In this document: positions 8,696 through 13,887 of the stretch, one piece after another
How positions within the stretch are numbered: the stretch's first letter is position 1
Layout of the letters: each line of letters begins with the position of its first letter
Assembly: GCF_002407605.1 (NCBI RefSeq)
Contig: NZ_NXGV01000001.1
Span: 1,574,188 to 1,588,074, forward strand
Reading direction: 5' to 3'
Length of the DNA: 13,887 nt
From: Marinobacter sp. ANT_B65
Lineage (GTDB): Bacteria > Pseudomonadota > Gammaproteobacteria > Pseudomonadales > Oleiphilaceae
Made by a program: the position numbers and the translations under genes
Notes under the pieces: model-generated
What the model was told of the DNA's origin: nothing
The model's input: only the letters and a program-made list of their open reading frames with translations
The model's database searches: none

Positions 8696-8879
8696 AGGAA
8701 CACTCCGGTAATGATAACTTCACAATAAACGAGCCCAGCAAACTCGTTCGGTCGCTGCCTTAGCTTGTATTGTTATATTGTTATTACCAGCAGATACGGT
8801 GCATGCTACCGGATATGGTAACAAAACCGATAGGACAGATTGTCGCACTCGTTGACTTAAGACAATTTTGGTGCAACGC
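8696..8879. promoter_or_regulatory. Divergent control region between the oxidase operon and the methyltransferase
   Basis: Both flanking units must start here. Three elements can be seen. A tandem 8-bp repeat TATTGTTA lies at 8768-8783. An imperfect dyad, ATACGGT-GCATGC-TACCGGAT, lies at 8794-8814, centred on GCATGC. A 6-bp inverted repeat AACGAG/CTCGTT with a 9-base loop lies at 8728-8748, probably in the cydA leader. On the minus strand TATAAC within the A/T-rich repeat could be a -10 box, but no convincing -35 was found. Which regulator binds is unknown. Confidence 0.4.
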
Positions 8880-9503
8880 ATGAGCTATTACGAAGAACGG
8901 ATACTGCCACACATCATAGACCGTGCCTGTTCTATGGGCCAGGTTATGAAGCTGCGCAGCCAGCTTGTGCCGAGAGCCAAAGGCCGGGTTCTGGAAGTAG
9001 GCATGGGATCAGGTATTAACCTGGAATTCTACAACCCGGAAACCGTTTCCATGGTTTACGGGCTTGAGCCTTCAGACGGTATGCGGCGCAAAGCAATTCC
9101 CAATGTAAAGCGTTCGCCGATACATGTGGAGTGGCTGGGCCTGCCGGGAGAACAGATCCCTCTCGCCGACAATAGTGTGGATACTATTCTGCTTACCTTT
9201 ACGTTATGCACTATACCTGACTGGAATACCGCACTGCTGCAGATGAAACGGGTACTGAAACCAGGGGGCGAACTCCTATTTCTGGAGCATGGTGAAGCAC
9301 CCCATGAGACTACCCGTAAGTGGCAACACAGGATTACCCCCGGCTGGAAAAAAATATCCGGTGGTTGCCACCTGAACCGACATATCGCAGATCTGATCCG
9401 CCACGCCGGTTTTGAGCTGGAGGAGCTTGAGAACTTCTACATTCCCAATGCTCCTAAAATAGCAGGCTATATTTATAAAGGCATGGCGCGGAAATCAAAC
9501 TGA
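8880..9503 (+). CDS. Class I SAM-dependent methyltransferase (Methyltransf_11, METTL7-like)
   Basis: A soluble 207-residue methyltransferase. Motif I is VLEVGMGSGINLEFY (38-52), the acidic end of strand 2 is GLEPSDGM (61-68), and ADNSVDTILLTFTLCTIPDW (97-115) and MKRVLKPGGELLFLEHGE (122-139) are the post-I and motif III regions. The tail GGCHLNRHIADLIRHAGF (161-178) resembles the METTL7/UbiE-like branch that includes thiol and lipid methyltransferases; the substrate cannot be decided here. The frame is open to TTG 8868 and GTG 8871, but ATG 8880 starts the family-like MSYYEERILPH; no start has a strong ribosome-binding site. It precedes the tsdBA pair by 46 bp on the same strand, so co-transcription is likely, and it diverges from the oxidase operon. 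Confidence 0.85.
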   Translation: MSYYEERILPHIIDRACSMGQVMKLRSQLVPRAKGRVLEVGMGSGINLEFYNPETVSMVYGLEPSDGMRRKAIPNVKRSPIHVEWLGLPGEQIPLADNSVDTILLTFTLCTIPDWNTALLQMKRVLKPGGELLFLEHGEAPHETTRKWQHRITPGWKKISGGCHLNRHIADLIRHAGFELEELENFYIPNAPKIAGYIYKGMARKSN

Positions 9504-9549
9504 GATATCCGTGCAGATTGCCAGAACAAAGAAAGTCAGGAGCAAACTG

Positions 9550-10239
9550 ATGAGCAAAAACATAAAAACCGTATTCTTTGCACTAGCCGCCCCCTTGGCG
9601 CTGAATGTAAGTGTAGCGATTGCTGCCGGAGATTCAGACCCTGGAGAATCCATTGCCACACAGGGCAACGGCGCAGGTGCTCTGGCCTGCAGCATGTGCC
9701 ATGGCCCTGACGGGAAGGGCAACGATGCTGCTGGCTTCCCGGACATCGCAGGCCTCAATGCTGAATACATGAGCAAGCAGCTTCATGACTACGCCAAAGG
9801 CACTCGAAAAAACCCGATCATGCAGCCTTTTGCATCAGCACTGAGCGATGAAGATATTCAGGCGGTAACCACTTACTACCAGAACCTCGAATCACAAACT
9901 GCAGCCGTTACTCACCAGACCGCAAACCCGGATAACCAGGGCGAATGGCTGGCGATGCGTGGCGACTGGGATAACGTCATCCCCGCCTGCAACCAGTGCC
10001 ATGGGCCCAACGGCATGGGGGTAGGGAAATCCTTTCCGGCTCTGGCGGGGCAGCACTCAAGCTACCTGAAAGCTCAACTGACCGCCTGGCGAAGCGGAAC
10101 CCGTGACAATGATCCGAACGAATTGATGAAAGGCATTGCGGAACGGCTCAGCGAACAGCAGATCTCGGTTATAGCCGACTATTATGCGAAGCTGCCCGAG
10201 CAACTGGCGAAGCAGACCAGCCAAAAGGAGAGCCACTAA
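9550..10239 (+). CDS. tsdB: Dihaem c4-like cytochrome, probable TsdB electron carrier
   Basis: A periplasmic dihaem cytochrome c of 229 residues. An N-terminal signal peptide (about 1-26, KNIKTVFFALAAPLALNV then AIAA) is followed by two similar cytochrome domains with haem sites CSMCH (47-51) and CNQCH (147-151). Likely methionine ligands are M91 in NPIMQPF and M193 in NELMKGI. This two-domain layout is that of cytochrome c4 and of TsdB. The context decides for TsdB: its stop TAA overlaps the next gene's ATG (TAATG), and that gene is TsdA-like, the tsdB-tsdA order described in Pseudomonas stutzeri. In that system TsdB accepts electrons from TsdA. The start at 9550 has AGGAG 7 bp upstream; an in-frame GTG at 9511 would put a charged extension before the signal peptide. 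Confidence 0.85.
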   Translation: MSKNIKTVFFALAAPLALNVSVAIAAGDSDPGESIATQGNGAGALACSMCHGPDGKGNDAAGFPDIAGLNAEYMSKQLHDYAKGTRKNPIMQPFASALSDEDIQAVTTYYQNLESQTAAVTHQTANPDNQGEWLAMRGDWDNVIPACNQCHGPNGMGVGKSFPALAGQHSSYLKAQLTAWRSGTRDNDPNELMKGIAERLSEQQISVIADYYAKLPEQLAKQTSQKESH

Positions 10240-11198
10240 TGAACATCCGGAAATCACTCCGTTCGGTTGCAGTCAGCTCCTTCTTGGTTCTGGCCCTGTC
10301 TACGCTTGTTCACGCAGCAGACACCAAAGTGGATTACCAGAAACAGATACCCCCAGGACCTGCAGGCGAGGTCACCTTTAAGCCACCACTGGAAGCAGAT
10401 ATACCCGACAACCAGTATGGAGACATGGTTCGCCTTGGCCGCGACCTGTTCATGAATACCCAGCAATTGCGCGGCAAAAACGTGTTTAACGACCAGAACT
10501 GCGTAAATTGCCACCTGGACGCTGGCCGGGCGGCTCACTCAGCACCCATGTGGGCAGCGTTCGGAATGTATCCGGCGTATCGAAGCAAAAATGACAAGGT
10601 AAACACTCTTACAGAGCGCCTGCAGGGTTGTTTTACCTACTCCATGAACGGCATCCCTCCGGAAGCCGGCAGTGAAACCCTCGTTGCTATGGAGACCTAT
10701 ATTCACTGGCTATCAACCGGTGCACCTGTCAACAAGGCTCTCCCGGGCCGTGCCTACCAGAAACTTGAGAAACCGGAGGGCGGTTATGACCGCAATCGCG
10801 GTGCCAGGCTTTACACAGAACAATGCGCGGTATGCCATGGTGATGATGGCAACGGCCAGCGGGTGGCAGGGCAGGTTGTATTTCCACCTCTATGGGGCGA
10901 CGGAGCCTACAACTGGGGAGCCGGGATGCACCGTGTAAACACCGCAGCAGGTTTCATCAAAGCCAACATGCCACTGGGCAAACCATACTCCCTGAGTGAT
11001 CAGGACGCCTGGGACCTGGCAGCGTTCATCAACAGCCACGAACGCCCCCAGGACCCCCGACGCCGCACTCAGGATTCCCTGGACAGCACCGCTGAAACCT
11101 TCCATAACCATGATGGTTTCTACGGTAAGGAAGTGGACGGAAAACGCCTCGGGGATCACCATAACTACGGCGAAAACCCTGGTGTTGCCAGCCAGTAG
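10239..11198 (+). CDS. tsdA: Dihaem thiosulfate dehydrogenase / tetrathionate reductase TsdA-like
   Basis: A periplasmic dihaem c-type enzyme of 319 residues that would couple two thiosulfates to tetrathionate (or the reverse). It has a signal peptide with VHAAD near residue 27. The TsdA pattern is clear: YGDMVRLGRDLFMNT (60-74), haem 1 CVNCHLDAG (88-96), then ERLQGCFTYSMNG (126-138), and haem 2 CAVCHGDDGNG (196-206). C131 is the candidate for the unusual cysteine that ligates haem 1 in TsdA; M244 in KANMPLG is the likely haem 2 ligand. From memory, the Allochromatium enzyme has lysine before that methionine, whereas N243 is here. Translation is coupled to tsdB (TAATG, with AAAAGGAG upstream). 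The C-terminal 50 residues are charged and His-rich. A strong terminator follows the stop. Confidence 0.88.
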   Translation: MNIRKSLRSVAVSSFLVLALSTLVHAADTKVDYQKQIPPGPAGEVTFKPPLEADIPDNQYGDMVRLGRDLFMNTQQLRGKNVFNDQNCVNCHLDAGRAAHSAPMWAAFGMYPAYRSKNDKVNTLTERLQGCFTYSMNGIPPEAGSETLVAMETYIHWLSTGAPVNKALPGRAYQKLEKPEGGYDRNRGARLYTEQCAVCHGDDGNGQRVAGQVVFPPLWGDGAYNWGAGMHRVNTAAGFIKANMPLGKPYSLSDQDAWDLAAFINSHERPQDPRRRTQDSLDSTAETFHNHDGFYGKEVDGKRLGDHHNYGENPGVASQ

Positions 11199-11209
11199 CA
11201 GGTACCGAA

Positions 11210-11239
11210 GCCGCCGGTAAAGCTTGCCGGCGGCGTTTT
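11210..11239 (+). terminator. Rho-independent terminator after tsdA
   Basis: Perfect 8-bp arms GCCGCCGG (11210-11217) and CCGGCGGC (11227-11234) with a 9-base loop, followed by GTTTT. It closes the methyltransferase-tsdBA unit 11 bp after the tsdA stop. Confidence 0.9.
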
Positions 11240-11242
11240 GAA

Positions 11243-11271
11243 TTGCGTTATTATCCGAGGCCTTATACAAT
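11243..11271 (+). promoter_or_regulatory. Sigma-70-type promoter of tRNA-Leu
   Basis: TTGCGT (11243-11248) and TACAAT (11266-11271) are separated by 17 bp. Transcription would begin near 11278, about 20 bp before the mature tRNA. The terminator just upstream means the tRNA needs its own promoter, which supports this reading. Confidence 0.6.
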
Positions 11272-11298
11272 TCTGGCCCTTAAAACCTGCCCCCGAAT

Positions 11299-11385
11299 GC
11301 TCCGGTGGTGAAATTGGTAGACACAAGAGACTTAAAATCTCTCGACCTCACGGTCGTGCCGGTTCGATTCCGGCCCGGAGCACCA
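11299..11385 (+). tRNA. tRNA-Leu, anticodon UAA
   Basis: An 87-base tRNA with encoded CCA. The 7-bp acceptor arms are GCTCCGG (11299-11305) and CCGGAGC (11375-11381), then A-CCA. The anticodon stem AGAGA/TCTCT holds loop CTTAAAA with anticodon TAA at 11333-11335. The long variable arm (about 11343-11356, GACCTCACGGTCG) marks a class II leucine tRNA, and the T arm is GCCGG-TTCGATT-CCGGC. The DNA changes character directly downstream, and leucine tRNA genes are frequent integration sites, but no second copy of the tRNA 3' end is present in the window. Confidence 0.98.
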
Positions 11386-11495
11386 ATAAAATCAATAGCT
11401 TATATATTTCTGGAAAATCCCGGCGCGCTTCTAAAGCTCTTTTGTAGACGCTATGTAGACAAAATGGGTGCCTTTTATCCTTCCTTGAACTGACC

Positions 11496-11654
11496 TTAAG
11501 ACTCTAACTTCTTTGGGAACACGTTAATGAAGTGTTCGGCTGTCATTGGTTCCAAAGCTTGCTGGTTGTCGGCCCGATTAAACAAAAGCGAACATTCGAG
11601 AACCAGCCATTTCCGCCAATTTTTCCTCCTGCGCCGCTCTGAAACCGACGATTT
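11496..11654 (-). pseudogene. Possible C-terminal remnant of a small protein gene
   Basis: A 52-codon stretch open on the minus strand ends with TAA at 11496 and reads like natural protein in its second half (NRADNQQALEPMTAEHFINV, then FPKKLES). It lacks a start and is preceded by an in-frame TGA. A neighbouring frame just upstream on the same strand also reads protein-like (VLKIVGFRAAQEEKLAEMAG) before its own stop. This could be a frameshifted, decayed gene, or chance. The family is not recognised. Confidence 0.2.
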
Positions 11655-11789
11655 TCAAAACTCAGAACGTTCGATCGCCCCGATTGCGACCGGAGAATCT
11701 TGATGGCGAAACGGCCTGTCGCTAAAGTGTGGGTATAATGAAAAATACTCAAAACGCCAAAATTCCTGCGGTTTAATGTGAACGGCTCT

Positions 11790-11905
11790 GCACACTTTTC
11801 ACAAAGCATTTCTGTAGGTATCTGTTTCGGCGAGGGAAATTTTCGTCCCTCTGGATTTAACTTGCAAAAATGCGCACAAATATCCCGCGTGCACACTTTT
11901 GACAA
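11790..11905 (+). repeat. Two direct copies of GCACACTTTTNACAA
   Basis: GCACACTTTTCACAA lies at 11790-11804 and GCACACTTTTGACAA at 11891-11905, 101 bp apart and identical in 14 of 15 positions. A partial inverted echo (TAAAGTGTG) lies near 11723. They could be protein-binding sites or ends of a decayed insertion element. Confidence 0.5.
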
Positions 11906-12050
11906 GATCAGGAGCCCAAAAGCCCTCTGAGATAGAAAGGTAATACTCTGAAAAATATAGCCTATTCGGGTTGTGAAGGAGTTTTGGGCGGGGCGATAGT
12001 GTTGAGGTTTAATAAGAATGCAAACTAATAAGCTGTTATGTGCCTATGCT

Positions 12051-12080
12051 TTGGTTCTTTTATATATGCATAACTACTAT
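12051..12080 (+). promoter_or_regulatory. Possible cassette-borne promoter
   Basis: TTGGTT (12051-12056) and TACTAT (12075-12080) are spaced 18 bp apart in A/T-rich DNA inside the cassette and upstream of the gene. With no integron Pc promoter in view, such a promoter would be needed for expression. A/T-rich DNA gives chance matches, so this is tentative. Confidence 0.35.
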
Positions 12081-12097
12081 TTCATAAGGGAATATTT

Positions 12098-13048
12098 ATG
12101 AATACTAAAATTAAATTTTCGGTACTATCGTTATTTACTATGTTAAGTTTTTCGTCATCAGCTAGTTCTAGTGATTATGCTGGGACTGCTCATGTAATTA
12201 AAGGTGAGGCTAAAGTCAACGTTTCAACGTTATTTACCTGTAAAAAAGGACGTTCACGTCCGTCTCCAGTCGGCATTAAAAAATATGATAATATTGAATA
12301 TATTGTTCCTGCAAAGGTTCAGTATGAACAAAATAGTTTTGCCACAGACCTTTATAATGAATGCTCGAAGGTAACCCCAAAATCTTTATCTGAGGTTAAC
12401 TTGTCGTCCGTACCTATCATAGAAGTAGATAAAGATGGAGAGGTTATTACAGGGTACATATTTGCGGATAATTACTTTGAGTTATTTATAAACGGTAAGT
12501 TAATAGCCGTGGATCCTATACCTTTTACTCCTTTTAATTCCAATGTCGTGAAATTTAAAGTTAAAAAGCCATATGATATTGCAATCAAAGTTGTTGATTG
12601 GGAAGAAAATTCTGGCTTGGGTAGTGAAGATAATCGTGGTAAACGTTTTCACCCAGGAGACGGTGGTTTTATAGCAAGTTTCTCTGATGATACGATAACA
12701 GATTCTAGTTGGTCAGCTCAAACTTTTTACACCTCCCCTATTTATGATCTGAGTTGTGCTAAAGAGATTGGAGAGCAGCGTTCAACAACAGAATGCGATA
12801 CCAATGGTGCGGATAAATACATTGATACCTACTCATTACATTGGGATATACCGGTAAATTGGAAATCAGACGACAGCTACTTATCTTGGCCAAACGCAGT
12901 GGAGTTTACGGAGTCTGAAATTGGAGTCGATAATAAGAAAGCTTATATGAACTTCCAAGAACAGTTCTCTGGTGCTGGCGCTTCATTTATTTGGTCAAAC
13001 AATGTTGTGTTAGATAACCTTGTCTTATTAAGGTATCGAGTTAAATAA
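12098..13048 (+). CDS. Secreted protein of unknown function carried by the cassette
   Basis: A 316-residue protein with a clear signal peptide (residues 1 to about 22, hydrophobic core FSVLSLFTMLSF, then SSSA). The mature part has four cysteines (C48, C89, C220, C233), enough for two disulfides. The centre looks like a beta-rich, ligand-binding or lectin-like module: DNYFELFINGKLI (124-136), VDWEENSGLG (166-175), FHPGDGGFIASFSDDTITDS (184-203), SWSAQTFY (204-211), and near the end GVDNKKAY and FIWSNNVVLDNLVLLRY. I recall similar motif strings in other secreted bacterial proteins without an assigned function, but cannot name the family. AAGGG sits 7 bp before the ATG. Codon use is much more A+T-rich than in the rest of the window, in keeping with arrival as a cassette. 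The role cannot be stated. Confidence 0.85.
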   Translation: MNTKIKFSVLSLFTMLSFSSSASSSDYAGTAHVIKGEAKVNVSTLFTCKKGRSRPSPVGIKKYDNIEYIVPAKVQYEQNSFATDLYNECSKVTPKSLSEVNLSSVPIIEVDKDGEVITGYIFADNYFELFINGKLIAVDPIPFTPFNSNVVKFKVKKPYDIAIKVVDWEENSGLGSEDNRGKRFHPGDGGFIASFSDDTITDSSWSAQTFYTSPIYDLSCAKEIGEQRSTTECDTNGADKYIDTYSLHWDIPVNWKSDDSYLSWPNAVEFTESEIGVDNKKAYMNFQEQFSGAGASFIWSNNVVLDNLVLLRYRVK

Positions 13049-13151
13049 GGCACATAACAAGTTGCTCAAGTCGGATTGCGGTAAACTGTCACCTTGTTTG
13101 CAAAAAAAAACGCAAACAAGCCGCCACTTCACCACAACCGCTTAGCAAGGC
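13049..13151 (+). repeat. attC recombination site of the cassette, R' box missing
   Basis: R'' is GGCACATAAC (13049-13058). L'' TTGCTCAAG (13062-13070) pairs with L' CTTAGCAA (13141-13148) leaving C13067 extrahelical, the asymmetry that sets strand choice in attC sites. Inside, CGG/CCG, TTG/CAA and GGT/ACC pairs (13072-13082 with 13131-13140) leave A75-type bulges, and the apex is a perfect 9-bp stem CTTGTTTGC/GCAAACAAG (13093-13101, 13112-13120) around an A-rich loop. After L' and the spacer GGC the expected GTTATG is absent; TACATGG follows instead. The R' box is therefore lost or displaced, most simply by the neighbouring insertion sequence. Confidence 0.8.
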
Positions 13152-13169
13152 TACATGGACTCCCCCTGC

Positions 13170-13415
13170 GGTCAAGCAACGCCATTTGATTTCGAATCGG
13201 TTTGAGACTGCAGCTCTACATTCGGCCTCTGTGTGGGCGCTTTTGCCCGGGCCAGGATGATGATGCGTGTGAGTGATGGCCTCATTCGTTAGTCGGCTTG
13301 TTATAGCCGCTGAGCTAAACAGGCTCTATCACTCTTGGTCTGACCGTTCCGTCATCGCTTGCCGTTGCAAGACTCGGTTGGCAGGCGTGCTCTGCCTGTC
13401 GTCGTTGCTCGGTTA
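13170..13415 (-). ncRNA. Candidate bridge/seeker guide RNA region of the insertion sequence
   Basis: IS110/IS1111 elements use an RNA from their non-coding end to choose targets, in the IS1111 group from downstream of the transposase. This stretch has that position and can form several hairpins: CTTGC/GCAAG (13358-13371), CAGGC/GCCTG (13382-13398), GGGC/GCCC (13235-13248), and a bulged stem at 13280-13323. The last one, read on the minus strand, pairs CCT/AGG, TTAG/CTAA and CGGC/GCCG, with an internal loop and the apical loop TATAACAA. That loop matches the attC R'' core (ATAACAA at 13054-13060). Ends and transcription are not defined by the sequence. Confidence 0.45.
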
Positions 13416-13887
13416 TCAGCCCTCCAGAGGCTGCGTTTTAAACTCTGTCTGATTCATGAGCAGTGCCCATATAATCCGGGCATTCTTCGCTGCCAACGCG
13501 ACGGCTGCCCGCTTGTACCCACGTCGCTCTACCAACTCTTTGGCCCAACTGCTTAGCCGGTCATTCTTATCGGATAATTTCGCTATGACTGCTCGGGTGC
13601 CATGAATTAACAGCGTTCGAAGATATTTGTCTCCGCGCTTGGTGATTCTGCCCAATCGGGGTTTGCCACCCGTCGAATATTGCCGGGGCACCAGACCCAG
13701 CCAGGCGGCAAAATGTCGTCCGCTTTTGAATTGTCTGGGATCAGGAGCGCTGGCGAGAATGGCTGTCGCGGTTTGTGGTCCAATGCCAGGGATAGCCATC
13801 AGGCGCTTGGCTTGCTCATCACGCCGGGCCATGGCTTCGATTTCCCTGTCATAAGCCAGGATCTCTTCATCAAGTTGTAGGATGCGC
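13416..13887 (-). CDS. IS110-family transposase, C-terminal part (5' end outside window)
   Basis: The minus-strand frame is open to the window edge, giving 156 residues of a protein usually near 320-400; the N-terminal DEDD RuvC-like domain lies beyond the window. The visible part is the Transposase_20 domain: a helix-hairpin-helix AIPGIGPQTATAILA, then FAAWLGLVPRQYSTGGKPRL and GRITKRGDKYLR, which are diagnostic of the family. The serine in QYSTGG (codon at 13674-13676) is the expected catalytic serine. The first ATG in the window (13832) is internal, since the frame upstream still reads transposase-like coiled sequence (LDEEILAYDREIEA). It ends with TGA, and the candidate guide RNA region follows. 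No frameshift or stop is seen in this half. Confidence 0.92.
   Translation of the reverse strand, partial: RILQLDEEILAYDREIEAMARRDEQAKRLMAIPGIGPQTATAILASAPDPRQFKSGRHFAAWLGLVPRQYSTGGKPRLGRITKRGDKYLRTLLIHGTRAVIAKLSDKNDRLSSWAKELVERRGYKRAAVALAAKNARIIWALLMNQTEFKTQPLEG

Larger units (their letters stand above)
11386..12034. other. Gene-poor spacer between tRNA-Leu and the integron cassette
   Basis: About 650 bp without a convincing gene. What it holds: TGTAGAC twice (11443-11449 and 11454-11460) just before an ATG that opens a nine-codon frame (11464), reminiscent of the start region of tRNA-linked integrases but far too short to call; coding-like stretches on the minus strand (11496-11654); two near-identical 15-mers (11790 and 11891); and a minus-strand open frame of 120 codons (11543-11905) that starts with TTG and has no ribosome-binding site. 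The C-rich N-terminus of that frame (C5, C10, C14, C35, C38) is noted but I do not believe it is a gene. The stretch looks like decayed mobile DNA. Confidence 0.5.
12036..13151 (+). mobile_element. Integron gene cassette (single gene plus attC), no integrase in window
   Basis: The predicted left crossover lies between G12035 and TT12036. The sequence GTTATGTGCC at this point (12035-12044) is the exact reverse complement of GGCACATAAC, which begins the attC right after the gene (13049-13058). In cassettes the first bases complete the attC R' arm upon circularisation, so this 10-of-10 match is the expected cassette signature. One plus-strand gene fills the cassette, and only two bases separate its first attC-arm base from the stop codon region. 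The DNA is visibly A+T-rich beside its neighbours. No integrase gene, attI or second clear cassette is seen, so it may be a lone cassette or the edge of an array continuing outside the window. Confidence 0.75.
13152..13887 (-). mobile_element. IS110-family (IS1111-group-like) insertion sequence, partial
   Basis: The transposase C-terminal half is on the minus strand and runs off the window. About 260 bp of non-coding DNA follows its stop and reaches the point where the attC is interrupted, near 13152. A long non-coding tail after the transposase is the layout of the IS1111 group. The terminal stretch on the minus strand reads GGGGGAGTCCATG, which resembles IS1111-type ends as I remember them. 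A subgroup (IS1111-attC) is known to insert specifically into integron attC sites, which fits the position. The exact left boundary is uncertain by a few bases, and the other end is outside the window. Confidence 0.75.

Noticed and set aside
8852..8865. Possible FNR/ANR box (TTGAC-TTAA-GACAA) upstream of the methyltransferase
   Set aside because: It departs from TTGAT-N4-ATCAA at key positions and lies too close to the methyltransferase start; treated as chance.
9511..9549. Upstream GTG start for the dihaem cytochrome
   Set aside because: It would add 13 mostly charged residues before the signal peptide, whereas ATG 9550 has AGGAG at 7 bp.
11543..11905. A 120-codon minus-strand open frame with several cysteines
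   Set aside because: It starts with TTG, has no ribosome-binding site, overlaps the repeated 15-mer at its start, and its reading competes with more protein-like text in other frames.
13150..13156. GCTACAT as a degenerate R' box of the attC
   Set aside because: It matches GTTRRRY in only five of seven positions and sits one to two bases closer to L' than the crossover point expected from other attC sites; loss by IS insertion is simpler.
13290..13309. A second attC 3' end (TTAG...GGC...GTTAT) between cassette and transposase
   Set aside because: No matching R''/L'' partner was found on either side, and the sequence is explained better as a hairpin inside the insertion sequence tail.
1..13887. 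CRISPR array or defence system
   Set aside because: No regularly spaced direct repeats and no cas, toxin-antitoxin or restriction genes are visible in any frame.

Overview
The window looks like a chromosomal segment of a gammaproteobacterium. The gene content (ETF alpha, RlmA, a cyanide-insensitive bd-type oxidase with its CydDC exporter, dihaem thiosulfate dehydrogenase) and the codon style suggest a marine, Marinobacter-like organism. That placement is an impression from protein resemblance, not a search result.

Positions 1-11385 are core-like and densely coded. They hold the 3' end of etfA with a clean terminator, then rlmA (23S rRNA m1G745 methyltransferase) and a saccharopine-dehydrogenase-like reductase, all on the plus strand. 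A compact minus-strand operon follows, in transcription order cydA(cioA)-cydB(cioB)-cydD-cydC. Its genes abut or overlap, and its last gene overlaps the reductase tail-to-tail by 4 bp. A divergent plus-strand group comes next: a SAM-dependent methyltransferase, a dihaem c4-like cytochrome and a TsdA-like dihaem thiosulfate dehydrogenase (tsdB-tsdA, coupled by TAATG), closed by a strong terminator. A tRNA-Leu(UAA) gene with its own promoter ends the core-like part.

Positions 11386-13887 are accessory. About 650 bp after the tRNA hold no convincing gene, only weak coding-like remnants and a repeated 15-mer. Then comes an apparent integron gene cassette (about 12036-13151). It carries one A+T-rich gene for a secreted protein of unknown function and ends in a long attC-type hairpin. 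The cassette's first bases (GTTATGTGCC) are the exact reverse complement of the attC R'' arm (GGCACATAAC), which is the expected signature of a mobile cassette. No integron integrase is in the window.

The attC loses its final R' box exactly where the 3' non-coding end of an IS110/IS1111-family insertion sequence appears to begin. The C-terminal half of that transposase runs off the window end on the minus strand. Its roughly 260-bp non-coding end can fold into several hairpins. One of them displays TATAACAA, nearly identical to the attC R'' core, making it a candidate bridge/seeker guide RNA that directs the element into attC sites. The most interesting part of the window is therefore a lone cassette beside a tRNA gene, capped by an attC-targeting, RNA-guided insertion sequence.
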